From Dictyocoela muelleri (lineage: Eukaryota; Microsporidia), in contig SDVU01000268.1 in NCBI GenBank assembly GCA_016256075.1, positions 1 to 16,314 of the forward strand: a stretch of DNA of 16,314 nucleotides, in the 5' to 3' direction. How positions within the stretch are numbered: position 1 is the first letter of the stretch; every line of letters begins with the position of its first letter. The position numbers and the translations under genes were made by a program. Under the pieces are notes generated by a model. It did not search any database and had not been told where the DNA came from. It saw only the letters and a list, made by a program, of their open reading frames with translations. This document shows, one piece after another, positions 1 to 8,525 of this stretch.

Positions 1-157
1 TCTTTTTATTCGATTCCTCACTAGTTCTCTTAGTCATTTTAAGGGTGTATACGAAAAGAAATTATAATGGAAAAAAAGGAGGGTTGGAATAAAAAAAGGG
101 GCAGCTGATATAATATGGTTCAAAATAATATTTCATATAATAATTTGGAATAAAAAA

Positions 158-194
158 GGGGGTGGGGTTTTGAGAGGGTGGGGTTTTGAGGGGG
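158..194 (+). repeat. G-run cluster, quadruplex-type motif
   Basis: Five runs of three to five G (158-162, 164-167, 176-178, 180-183, 190-194) are separated by T, TTTTGAGA, T and TTTTGA. The core is a roughly 17-bp direct repeat with the form GGGTGGGGTTTTGAG. A shorter run of four G follows AATAAAAAAA near 100-103, so a run of A followed by G occurs twice. In such AT-rich DNA the cluster stands out. Spacing and run length fit the usual intramolecular G-quadruplex pattern; any function is unknown. Confidence 0.7.
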
Positions 195-379
195 ATGACT
201 GTATTCACAAAAATTTTACAAAGAATGAACAAAAAGAATAACAGAAGATTCTTTTATTGATGGAAATTGAAGATATAATTATTGCAAAGTTTGTATCTGA
301 AGGAAATATAAATTTTCAACAAATATTTGAAAAAAATTAACGAAATTGGAAATTTTATTCTTAGCAGAAAAACAAGCAA

Positions 380-510
380 AACCGATTCAAATTTAAAGAA
401 TCTATAAGTGATAAAAAACGGTGTAAATATCATAAATTATCAACTCATAATGGTAATGAATGTTTTGTTCAAAATAAAATGAGACAAAACGACCACTTTC
501 GAATAAAAAA
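380..510 (+). pseudogene. Fossil trace of a Ty3/gypsy-type Gag zinc-knuckle region
   Basis: A short open stretch on the plus strand encodes a C-x2-YHK-x3-H-x4-C pattern (cysteine, histidine, histidine, cysteine spacing) surrounded by basic residues. This resembles the atypical zinc-knuckle segment at the Gag-Pol junction of some Ty3/gypsy retrotransposons. No protease, reverse transcriptase or LTR is recognisable nearby, so this is only a fragment of an old, broken element. It lies inside the proposed 3' flank of MULE 1. Chance similarity cannot be excluded. Confidence 0.3.
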
Positions 511-665
511 AAGGATGATTGTTTTTTTTTGAAAAATACCCATATGGCGAATCAAAGAAATAAATTAAATGAGAATTTATTATTTATAACTTCAAATTGA
601 TAATTTAAATAAATTTTTTTTTAAAAAAAAATAAATCATAAAATTAATTTATTCAAAAAGATTTT

Positions 666-2055
666 TTAAATGCTGAAATCATATACCATAGCCACAGCCT
701 TTAAAAACAAAATATCAAAATATTCATTGTATTTAGATATAATTTTTTTAATGAATCAATTTTTTGTTTAAATTTAGTTGATAAAATTTTATTGTTTCTC
801 ATTCTTAATATATCATTTATTTCTTTTTTTTGTATATGATCTTGTGTTCTTAAAATCATGATCAATTTTACCAGAGAAGGATGATGTCACTTTAAAAGGG
901 CATTCAAAGATCTATTGAATCCTTCGGAAATATTTGTTGTAAAAGGAATGTCATTCAATAATCTATCGTAAAAACTCCGTCACAATAAGAATTCCTATCT
1001 TTTTCCATAAATTTTTTATAAAATAATTCAATAATTGCTTTTTCTTTTTCATTATTAAATTTTTCTAAATATTTAAAATAAAAATTTCCAAACGTTATTT
1101 CTATATCTTGCTTTGGAACAAAAGCCATTGCAAGCAAAATTTTAATATAAAATCTAAATTCATTATCTTTTTTATATTTTATAACCAAACCATTTCTTTG
1201 AATATCTCTCCATATAATTTGCGAAAAGTGGAAAAGGTAATAATAAAATTTTGTTTTATCAAAATATTTTTTCGCAATTTTAATTGGTGCACTTTCAAAA
1301 TCTAAAATCCAATATTTAGGTTAGTCAACATATACTAATTTTTTAATTCATTAAAAAATTTTAAATAAGCATTTTCGCCTTTTGAAGATAATTCCATAAA
1401 CGATTGGTATATAATTATTAAATTTTTCTGAATTAATACTATAAATTTGATAAAAATTGTATGGAGTCATTTTTAATGTTCCATCAGAAGCCATGTATCC
1501 GAATTCTTTAAAAATATAAGCCTTTCGGAATTCGCTAATATAATTACCCTATCTTTATCAATAACTCCGCTATCATATTGTAAGTATTTACTACCATTTA
1601 TTGTCTTTTTAAGCTCCGAAGGTATATCGTTTATCAAATCATAATTAGAAATTTTTTCATCTCTAACCCTATTTATCATCCTATATATACTTCAATGTTT
1701 AGAAATTTTAGCTATTTCAGCCTAATCAAGATTTTTGAATACATGTGAAATTATTTGTTTAGTATTTAAATATAATTAATTAGCTAATTTCTTAATGTTG
1801 TTTTTAACAATAATCTTTTTTACTTTGTCATTAGTTAAAGGAACACAGGTATGAAATATATCATTATAATTTAAAATTTTATTTTCATCTGTAATTAATT
1901 TACAATTGAATTTTTTATTGTGACATTTTCATAATTTTGATGAATTTTTTATTTTTTTTGAAATAATATAAATGGTTTTTATATATCACAGCGTCATTTT
2001 TTCTTTCTGTTTTTATAAAAATCAAATCTTCTCCGATTTCAAAACTTTCTTTCAT
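666..2055 (-). pseudogene. MULE transposase with FLYWCH zinc finger (broken copy 1)
   Basis: This is a Mutator-like (MULE) DNA transposase that would have cut and re-joined transposon ends in the nucleus. From ATG 2053-2055 the minus strand shows a FLYWCH-type finger: a HLYYF segment, then C-H-N-KKFNCK and H-T-C around 1850-1990. Next come the block leading to YDSG (about 1580), the catalytic-domain signature SDGTLK-x-TPYNFYQIYSI (about 1425-1490), the helical motif LLAMAFVP (near 1115), and the C-terminal block with NISEGFNRSLNALL and HPSLVKLI (about 850-935). Stop TAA is at 666-668. The equivalent length is about 463 codons, normal for the family. The frame changes several times (for example near 1480 and near 955) and stop codons interrupt the finger, so no product is expected. 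The open pieces 955-1188 and 1473-1679 are parts of it. It is followed head-to-head by the pogo gene at 2106. Confidence 0.9.
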
Positions 2056-2105
2056 ATGAAGGGTTTATTATAAAAAATAAAATACACCCTATTTTTTTGT
2101 TTGAA

Positions 2106-2481
2106 ATGTGTCAAAAAATTGAATTGTCACGAAGCCTAAAAAAAGCGCAAATCGCTGATAAAATTAAAGAAAGATGATTAAAGCTCGTAAATTGTCGAAA
2201 TATTTGATATTAGCAAAAGTTGTGCAACTAATATTATTAAAAATCTTCCTAATTTATTGGCTCTTAACAAATCAGATCAAACATTGACTATAAGATTTAA
2301 CTTGAGTAGCTACGAAGAGAAGTATGTTTACCTTGATACTTTTATAAAAGAAAAAATAGTTAATCTACGTGAGAAATCTGTTCCTTTTAACAAACAGGTA
2401 ATAAAATAAATTGCAGGAGCTATCTATAAAGAAAAGAATATTATCGACAAACAAATATCTATTCATTACATAAATAATTTA
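2106..2481 (+). pseudogene. pogo/Tigger transposase 1, N-terminal part
   Basis: This is the N-terminal, DNA-binding part of a pogo/Tigger-type DNA transposase (the Tc1/mariner branch related to CENP-B). From ATG 2106-2108 it reads a charged start, then, after a frame change near 2190, the helix-turn-helix block IVEIFDISKSCATNIIKNLP (recognition helix of the pogo/CENP-B kind). A second segment follows with FIKEKIVNLREKSVPFNKQ and IDKQISIHYINN, which corresponds to the CENP-B/Tc5-type second helix-turn-helix. Stops occur at TGA near 2177 and TAA near 2407. The gene is cut at AATAATTTA (2473-2481) by the 765-bp element. The reading then resumes at 3247 with NNFIKRKK, exactly where the family would continue. 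Confidence 0.85.
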
Positions 2482-3246
2482 TGGCTTGTTTAGAATAGAT
2501 GTCTACCTCATAGTAGGCATTTTTCTAAACAAAAGCAATTTTTTAAAATTTAATTAATGACCCATATTAATTTAAAATTAAGGGATAAAATATTTTTGAA
2601 ATCTTATGACATGTTTTAATTATTAATAAACATTAAGATATTTTCAGCCACAAAAAGATGAATTTAATGTGATGGTACTTTTTTTAAAAAAATATAAATT
2701 TACAAAGCTAAAATACTACTTTTCTTTTGACTTTTGACAATTTAGTCAAATTTAAAATTCAAAAATTGGAAATTTAAGTGTATTTTCATTACATTTACTC
2801 TTTAATTGCATATATTAATTATAAGCAACTTAACTTATTTTATAATTTATCAAATGGTACAATAATGAAATTAAATTAAAAATTAATATTAAAAAATTAG
2901 TTTACAACATAAATTTATAAATCATTGTTTTGCTTTGTAGAATTGAATGTAAACATACCAAAAAAATATTAGAGGTTTTTGGACGAATTTTAATATTAAA
3001 AGAAAAATAAAATGGTGTTAAATATGCATTAGATAGTTAAATATTTGAACATTTAAAAGAAAAGTATATTTTATATTATTATGGGTGAATTTAACAATAT
3101 ATTTGTTGTATTTTAATAAATTTTTAATTGGATTGGTTATAATTAATTTTAATTAAAAAAATAATAATTTATATTTAATTTATTTTTACAAAAAAATTCA
3201 ATTCAAGGGTCCCCTTTAGTGGTAGGCATATTTCTAAACAAGCCCC
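2482..3246. mobile_element. 765-bp non-autonomous DNA transposon inserted in pogo 1
   Basis: The left end reads TGGCTTGTTTAGAA and the complement of the right end reads GGGGCTTGTTTAGAA followed by ATATGCCTACCAC. The left end shows the related GATGTCTACCTC. The flanks AATAATTTA (2473-2481) and AATAATTTT (3247-3255) form a 9-bp target duplication with one mismatch. Removing the insert and one copy of the duplication restores the pogo reading. The interior is AT-rich with stops in all frames and no recognisable protein. A 9-bp duplication fits MULE or Merlin mobilisation. GG-rich ends fit both, so the family is left open. Confidence 0.85.
2485..2533. repeat. Head-to-head terminal repeats at the left end of the 765-bp element
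   Basis: The terminal sequence CTTGTTTAGAA and GATGTCTAC at 2485-2506 is followed after six bases by its inverted copy GTAGGCAT and TTCTAAACAA at 2513-2532, so the left end is a small hairpin. The inner inverted copy matches the right terminus of the element better than the outer one does. Confidence 0.7.
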
Positions 3247-4250
3247 AATAATTTTATCAAAAGAAAAAAAACTAAAATATGTTAAATTGCACTGAGAATC
3301 AACTAGTGCAGACCTTTCCAAAATTAATGAATTTAAGAACATTTTAAAGGAGAAAATGAAAACTGATTTAGATAAAGACCTTATTAATAATGAGGATACA
3401 TGACTTTATATTAAATAGGCTAGCAATAGATCATTTGTCTTAGATAAAAATAAAGATAACAAGAATATAAAAAAGAATAAAACTCGTGTGACTTTAATGC
3501 TGGCCTGCCACTCTTATGGAGAGTGGTTGATCACTCATTTTTTTAGGAAAGTCCCACAAACCAAGGATTTTTAAAAATGTAAATTTTGAGAACTAAAATA
3601 TTCTATACAGAGCAAATCAATCTTTATGGTTGACTAAAACACTCTTTGATGAATACCCCAATTTACTTAATGATTCTTTAGTCAGAGAAAACAGAAAGTT
3701 TTTGATACTTTGTGATAATTTTTCTGGTCACATTGTAAATAATAAATCAAATGAAGAACTTTTGTTTTTCCAGCCTAATTGCACTTCAGTAATTCAACAT
3801 CTAGACATGGGAATCTTTCATTCGTTTAAGACAAAGTTCAGGCAAATGTTAACAAACTTTCAGGTGGCAAAAGCTATAATCAACAATTCTGACCAATCAG
3901 AAAGTATAAAATGAAAAACCTTATAAAATGTCGTTTTGTTATTTAAGAAATCTATTGAACTAGTTTAAAATGAAACAATTCGAAATTGCTGAAAAAAATC
4001 CACCTTGTTCGATGTAGAACGTGATGTCTAACAACAAGACCATTTGGAAATTACAAACATTGACGAACATTTTGATGAAGAATAAAATGATCCATTCGAA
4101 CAAATTGTTTCTATAGATCCTGTCGATCAAAAAGATATGAGCTATACAAGGGGTATTAATCTTCTAAAAGAGTCCTTTGACATTTTAAAAAACTTTGATT
4201 CTGCTTATATACAAGATTTTCATAGTTTGATTGACAATATTAATGATTAA
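3247..4250 (+). pseudogene. pogo/Tigger transposase 1, catalytic and C-terminal part
   Basis: This is the DDE (DDD) catalytic part of the pogo/Tigger transposase begun at 2106. In order: the NNFIKRKK linker; a first catalytic block reading NNEDT-stop-LYIK where the family has N-A-D-E-T-G-L-Y, so the acidic pair appears in swapped order; ASNRSFVLDKNK; TLMLACHSYGEW; LTKTLFDEYPN; second catalytic Asp in ILCDNFSGH; then QPNCTSVIQHLDMGIFHSFK with the third Asp. Spacing between the last two Asp residues is 29 residues. A diverged acidic tail ends at TAA 4248-4250. Stops (including TGA near 3402 and TAG near 3417) and several frame changes break it. The open piece 3630-3914 is its best-preserved part. 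Confidence 0.88.
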
Positions 4251-4349
4251 TATCTATAAAGAGACTATAAAGGCTCACTTGAATTATATTTAAATAAAAA
4301 AGATTATTAGTAATTTTGTTTTTGTGATGTTTTATATCGTTTTTTACTG

Positions 4350-4425
4350 TATTCTATTTTTACGATCCTTTAACTTTTACGGCCCTTTTTTTGTAAAAAA
4401 GGCTCGTAAAAGTCGAACCCTACTG
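4350..4425. repeat. pogo-type right terminal repeat
   Basis: About 100 bp after the pogo stop codon, TTTTACG-type motifs occur twice (near 4358 and 4376), then inverted as CGTAAAA (4405-4411), and the segment closes with GTCGAACCCTACTG. Read from the outside this begins CAGTAGGGTTCGAC. Pogo/Tigger ends typically begin with CAGT or a similar sequence next to TA. The matching left end is not visible before 2106, so the left side was probably lost at the junction with MULE 1. Confidence 0.5.
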
Positions 4426-4757
4426 TTTTGACAATATTCACATTCCAAACTCAGTAAGTGATTTGAAACTATAACTAAAGAAAGCTGTTTCTTGGTATTA
4501 AATAAGTACACCTAAGGTAATTTATGTATGTTAGATTTTGTTTTATCAATGATTCTGAGGAATATAAGTATTTTAATTCTAATTTTTAAATACTTAACCT
4601 ACTAATGTTTTATTGGGGTTCAACACCGTACTTTTGTAAAACCCTATTAATTTCTTTTTTTTTGCTTTATTAAATATAAAATTAATCATTAAATTATAGT
4701 TTTAATATTTTTAATATGTTTAATTAAATTATTAAGAATTTTTTTAAGTGATAGGGT

Positions 4758-4815
4758 GATCTTGCGCGGAACAGATCTTGCGCAGTTTAGATCTTGCGCA
4801 GTGCCGATCTTCCTC
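4758..4815 (+). repeat. 16-bp tandem repeat, four units
   Basis: Units start at 4758, 4774, 4790 and 4806, an exact 16-bp period. The core is GATCTTGCGCAG plus four variable bases; the fourth unit is partial (GATCTTCCTC). CG-rich cores of this sort are rare in the window. Tandem sub-terminal repeats next to a GGGTG start (4754-4758) would fit a transposon end, but I cannot find a partner end. Confidence 0.85.
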
Positions 4816-4873
4816 TTTTTTTTGTTATTTTTTAAGCCTGTAAAATGGTTTTCGTTTTATGTGGGTAGAAATA

Positions 4874-4973
4874 AATTTCGATTATTTCGGTTGATATGAT
4901 GACTCAATGCCGATCGGAACCGCGAATAATCGAAATTGCTAAATATCGAGATTTCAAGATCGACACTGAGTCT
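4874..4973. repeat. Two overlapping hairpins
   Basis: The arm at 4874-4892 (AATTTCGATTATTTCGGTT) pairs with 4918-4937 (AACCGCGAATAATCGAAATT). The loop of this hairpin contains GACTCAATGCCGATC (4901-4915), which pairs with GATCGACACTGAGTC (4959-4973). The second pairing starts in the loop of the first, giving a pseudoknot-like arrangement if both formed on one strand. The motif CAGTGCCGATCTT at the end of the 16-bp array (4799-4811) belongs to the same family. Confidence 0.75.
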
Positions 4974-5394
4974 TTTTTAGAGGAGTCGTTTTATGATGGT
5001 TTTTTTCGACGACATTATTAATAAAACTCATTATCAAAAATTGTTTTTTTTGTAAATGTGTGCTTTTACTGGCTATAAAAGAGTGTACATTTTATTATTT
5101 TTTACCTCTTTTAACTATGTTAAAAAATTATGAAAAATTTTGTAGGCACAATAATAAATGAAATAACAAATAAATTAATAGCAAAAAATGTGTAAACTGT
5201 AGATCGTGTGCACTTTTAATTACCCCAAAAGTTATATGTTCAAATGTGCATGTGAAATTGTGCTAAAAAGAGTTATTATTTAATGAAACACCATTTACAA
5301 GCAACAAAAATTATAATAAAAAAATTAATATATTAACAATAAGAGGCTTTCGGAGCGTTAAAATTTGCGTGGGTGAGATGGGCTGATTTGAATA

Positions 5395-5779
5395 AATATG
5401 GAGTTTATAAGATTATAAAAGGCCTTGAAAAAAATAAATTTGTTGGATAATATCATTACAATTTTATTCATATTGATGTTATCAATATAATTGTTATAGC
5501 AGATGAGTCGAAATTTAAAAAAAATACCACAAAAGACATCATGTTAAAGTTATCTAGGTTTTAGAGGCAGTCTAGAGACCTTAGGACGAAATAAGTTTTT
5601 AAAAAATTGTTTAAAAACGAAACAGTGATAAGTTGTGGATTTTTAAAGAAGTTTGCGAATGAAAATTCGTTTTTATACATTGATAAGTGGGGGAATTATT
5701 CTAATCTTTCTGAATATTTTTCCCTAAATTGGACAGTTAATCATTCAATAGAGTTTATAAACAGAAAAATAATGTTCAT
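5395..5779 (+). pseudogene. Merlin (IS1595-like) transposase, 5' and central part
   Basis: This is a DNA transposase of the Merlin superfamily, the eukaryotic relatives of bacterial IS1595 (DDE_Tnp_IS1595 fold). Visible blocks are IIVIADESKFKKN (about 5488-5526), corresponding to the family's V-E-I-D-E-S-K-F with the first catalytic Asp; a diverged middle with stops near 5562 and 5593; then YIDKWGNYSNLSEY (second catalytic Asp, near 5680) and TVNHSIEFIN (near 5740). The zinc-ribbon N-terminus upstream is not recognisable, so the start given is approximate. The gene is interrupted after AATGTTCAT (5779) by the 24-bp-repeat element. The last 158 bp are repeated after the insert, where the gene continues. 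Confidence 0.8.
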
Positions 5780-5909
5780 CCCTATCCGGAAAATTCCCAA
5801 AGAGATTTTTCCGCAGAATAACTATGAGGTTTTTCTGGATAAGAGCTACATTATTTTTCCAGATAAGAACTGCTGGGTTTTTCTAGAAAAATCACGCGAT
5901 AATTTTTAA
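5607..5909 (+). other. Chimeric open frame: Merlin end plus octapeptide repeats
   Basis: One 100-codon frame runs from the Merlin segment straight into the inserted element without a stop. Because the element's tandem unit is 24 bp, it is read as octapeptides: IFPQNNYE, VFLDKSYI, IFPDKNCW, VFLEKSRD, then NF and a stop at 5907-5909. There is no ATG start near the left end; the frame begins at a non-ATG codon. I regard it as an accidental fusion, not a proven gene. Confidence 0.4.
5782..5901 (+). repeat. 24-bp tandem repeat, about five units (left end)
   Basis: The period is exactly 24 bp between TTTTTC starts at 5806, 5830, 5854 and 5878, with a diverged unit from 5782. The consensus is roughly TTTTTCCGGATAAGA then ACTG/GG-rich. 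The units differ at several positions, so the array is not newly expanded. Confidence 0.85.
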
Positions 5910-6497
5910 ATTAAATAAAAATAAATTTAAAAAAAAATAAAAAATTTAAAAATGAAATTTTAAAAGAGGAAAAAAATGCAATATATATTTTTAATTAATT
6001 TTTTTTATTATAATAAATATTAAGGATATTTTTTGATTTAGAAATCAAATATTAATAAAATAAAAGTTTGAAAGTATATTCTTAAGTTGTTGTTTTTAAA
6101 ATTATATTTAAATCTTATCGTTTTTTTATAAATTCTTATTATTATTTTGATTTGATTGTCCTCTTTTCAAAAAAAAAAAATTTTTAACAGCTTTCGATTA
6201 TTTTTCAATTTAAATATACATGATACATTTACATGCATTTGCTTGGAATATCTTTTATAAAACTTTTATTTACCCAACAAAAGATAATGCATCTATTATT
6301 TATATTTTTTAATTATTTATTAAGTTTTTTTTAAAAAATTAAATATTTTTTCAAATTCATCATTTTTAATTAATAACAAAAAATTTTGTCAGACTCTTTT
6401 TTTTTTCGAAAATCTTTTAAAAAACACTATTAAATGTATAAAACTATTTTTTGTAATTTTTATTTGATTTAAAAATTAAAATCACTGGTATAAGGTT

Positions 6498-6580
6498 ATA
6501 AAATTTTCGCGATATTTTTTCCGGAAAAATCCCGCAAGATCTTTACGGAAAAATAACGGCTGGATTTTTTCAGATTACCA
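6498..6580 (-). repeat. 24-bp tandem repeat, about three units (right end, inverted)
   Basis: On the minus strand the units read TAATCTGAAAAAATCC and on, TTTTTCCGTAAAGATC and on, TTTTTCCGGAAAAAAT and on, with 24-bp spacing. They mirror the left array and make the element's inverted end. Confidence 0.75.
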
Positions 6581-6800
6581 ACAGTGATGAGTAGGTAAAA
6601 GTTTTAAGAAGTTTTTGAATGAAAATTTGATTTTATATACTGATAATTATTGAGATTATTCCAAGCTTTCCGAATATTTTATCCTTCATCGGGCAGTGTT
6701 TCATTCAATATAGTTTATAAACATGGAATAATGTTCATATTAATACAATTTAAGGTTGTTTGTCAGGTTTTAAAAATGAAATATTTAGACTCCATAGAGT
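6581..6800 (+). pseudogene. Merlin transposase, duplicated segment and 3' end
   Basis: Bases 6581-6738 repeat 5622-5779 of the Merlin gene at about three-quarters identity (by eye). They start with ACAGTGAT and end with AATGTTCAT as in the left copy. Immediately after, the gene continues with V-H-I-N-T-I, a stop, then G-C-L-S-G-F-K-N, matching the family's H-T-N-T-I-E-G-x-W-x-G-F-K block that carries the third catalytic residue; the Glu codon here is a stop (TAA). A weak basic tail follows to about 6800. The pseudogene is therefore the right part of the same Merlin gene as 5395-5779, or of a close relative. Confidence 0.75.
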
Positions 6801-6831
6801 GAAATAGTAGATTTATATATGTATATATATA

Positions 6832-8525
6832 GTACACCTCAGTTTGGGGAAAGAATTTTCTCAAAATAAGGGTTTCACAAAATCAGGGGTTTGTAATTTT
6901 CAAAACGAAAAAAATTTATAATAATTTATTTTTTTAATTATAAAATTCATTATATTTGATGATATCTCTTTTTAAAACTTTATTTTTTAATAATTTATAA
7001 TTTAAACTTGTATAAATATAATAATTCATAAATACAGAGCTCTTTAATAGATGAAAAAAGATCTTTAAAATATTATTTTCGATATCTATAAGATCCTCAT
7101 AATTGTCCTACTATGTTTGAATTTATTATGTTTTTGATCATTCTTTTATTCACTTATTTCCTGTTGAAATTCTTGAACAGTTGTTATAATAATATTTTTA
7201 TTAAATTGTAATTTATTTTTGCTTCATTATTTATTTCATTTTCAAAAAATATGGGGGTTTTCAATATTATTTTTGTCGTAGATTAACGCTTTTATGAACA
7301 ATTCTCGATAGTTTCATCATTTATTTTTGCCCACGCTAGACTCAAAATCGATATTGCATCCATAACAGTTATATTATTTATAATTTTATAATAGTTATCT
7401 TTAACCTCTGTACTAAATAAAAAATAATAGACTAGTCGAGGTTTATATATATTCTTAAAAGTTTTATAATTCCTTGATCTAAGAGCTGTATTAATGAAGT
7501 TGTATTTTTAGTAATGAGAATGATTTCGATATTTAAAAAAATTTCGGTTATTGAATGACATTTAGCATTGTCTAATAAAAGTGCAATTTTATAATTTTCA
7601 TTTCTAAATTTTATATTTAATCTCACTAACCATCTTATAAAAAAATATCACGTGTCATCCGGGCTTTTTTGGAAGATTCATATTTTATATTCAGTGGTTT
7701 TACTTCAACACCTTTGAATCAGCTTGGTGATTAAAATTTTCTCTGGATGTAATTTTTAACCTTCAAAAGAGCACTATAGAAATATTTTAATCTTTATTTG
7801 TAAGATTTGTATATCAATTAACCGTCTTTTGTTGTTATATAACTTTTATTCGACATTCATTTGTAAAATAATGAAGTTTCATCACAATTAAAAATATTTC
7901 GTTACTCATATTTTGTCTAAAATAATGAAAAATTTTCATAAAATAAAACGGCATTTTTATGATAAAAAGATTTTTATTAGCCTTTAATTGCTCTAAAAGA
8001 TATCTCTTATTTATTTTTATGTCTAGCGTTATATACATTTGATACATAAAATTTTCTAGTTTAGATTTTTTTCGGATATTTGCTTTACTATAATTTTTAA
8101 AAGCGTTCCATTTATTGAAAACCCGCGTCTTCTTATACGCAGAAAGCTTTATATACCATTTAATTAAACACATTTATATATATTTGTTTTTGATTCAGTA
8201 TCATGCTTAAAAGATGTTTCTGGTCTTTTTTGATTCTGAAAAGCATGCTCTTAGATATTGAATATTTTACTTGTAATTCTTTATCTTCTTATTTTTTCTA
8301 ATAATACATTTAACAACTTTAATTTTATTCATCAGTCAATTTTTTCTTCATGGTATAAATATATAAAACAAAAAAAATATTATACCATAATAAGGGTCTT
8401 TAACAAAAAATAAATTGTTTTTAGTTGTTTTTTTTATTAATATTTATAAATGTTCTGTAAAATTAGGGGTTCTCCAAATATAGGGGTTTTCTAAGTTTGA
8501 GTTTTCACAAACTTGGGTTATACAG
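6832..8525 (-). mobile_element. pogo/Tigger element 2 with degenerate inverted ends
   Basis: The left end (from 6832) reads AGTACACCTCAGTTTGGGG and the complement of the right end reads CTGTATAACCCAAGTTTGTG, with shared GTA, AGTTTG and GAAA in order. Both ends then carry GGGTTT/ACCCC-type motifs over about 70 bp (AGGGTTTCAC, AGGGGTTTG on the left; AGGGGTTCTCC, AGGGGTTTTC on the right). Both edges fall in runs of TATATA, consistent with a TA target. The ends enclose a minus-strand pogo-type transposase. Confidence 0.65.
7000..8351 (-). pseudogene. pogo/Tigger transposase 2 (broken)
   Basis: From ATG 8349-8351 the minus strand shows a pogo-type helix-turn-helix (LQVKYSISKSMLFRIKKD, about 8205-8260), a poorly kept CENP-B-like middle, and the first catalytic block FNCDETSLFYK (about 7860-7895). 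Next come VKPLNIKYESSKKARMTRDI (about 7645-7705) and the second catalytic Asp in IALLLDNAKCHS, then NTTSLIQLLDQGIIK with the third Asp (7432-7626). The last two Asp residues are 30 residues apart. A following block near 7300-7360 reads VMDAISILSLAWAKINDETI, which is usual downstream of the catalytic domain. Many stops and several frame changes break it. It is a different pogo lineage from copy 1, as judged by the wording of all shared motifs. Confidence 0.85.

Larger units (their letters stand above)
42..2090 (-). mobile_element. Possible full extent of MULE 1, bounded by short inverted ends
   Basis: The left end reads AGGGTGTAT from 42, and the complement of the right end (2090 leftwards) starts with the same nine bases. 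Both then run into A/T-rich sequence containing TTATAAT. The two ends enclose the minus-strand MULE transposase. MULEs normally have terminal inverted repeats and 9-bp target duplications. I do not see a convincing 9-bp duplication here; both flanks are T-rich, so this cannot be judged. The perfect match is short, so the boundaries are an inference. Confidence 0.35.
4426..5394. other. Gene-free stretch with structured repeats
   Basis: No coding sequence is recognised. The stretch contains a GGGTTCAAC and TTTTGTAAAACCCTA pair near 4617-4650 that loosely resembles the pogo end at 4400-4425, the 16-bp tandem array and the hairpins described separately. It also holds an A/T-rich motif (ATTAATAAAA followed by ATTATCAAAAATT, about 5018-5042) that recurs near 8757-8785. 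Confidence 0.6.
5780..6580. mobile_element. 801-bp non-autonomous element with 24-bp sub-terminal repeats
   Basis: The left end is an array of 24-bp units (TTTTTC starts at 5806, 5830, 5854, 5878, with a weaker unit at 5782). Read from the right end inward on the other strand, similar 24-bp units occur between 6580 and 6498 (ATTTTTCCGTAAAG, then ATTTTTCCGGAAAA). The two ends align over about 80-100 bp, including the inner GCGATA/GCGAAA and AATTTT. The interior (5910-6497) is AT-rich with no protein. It sits inside a Merlin gene and is flanked flush by a 158-bp duplication. The family is unknown. Confidence 0.75.

Noticed and set aside
1108-1305. Plus-strand open frame of 65 codons
   Set aside because: It is antisense to the minus-strand MULE transposase and shows no protein motif.
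5622-6738. The two 158-bp direct repeats as LTRs of a retroelement
   Set aside because: Both repeats encode the same Merlin transposase segment, and the Merlin gene continues outside them. The sequence between has no retroelement protein and carries its own inverted ends.
7835-8173. An independent 112-codon gene on the minus strand
   Set aside because: It overlaps the pogo 2 transposase. Part follows its frame and the end is out of frame relative to the FNCDETSLFYK block.
8352-8386. Short hairpin GGTATAA...TTATACC just before the pogo 2 start
   Set aside because: The arms are about 10 bp of A/T-rich sequence with no repeat elsewhere in the window. It is likely chance.
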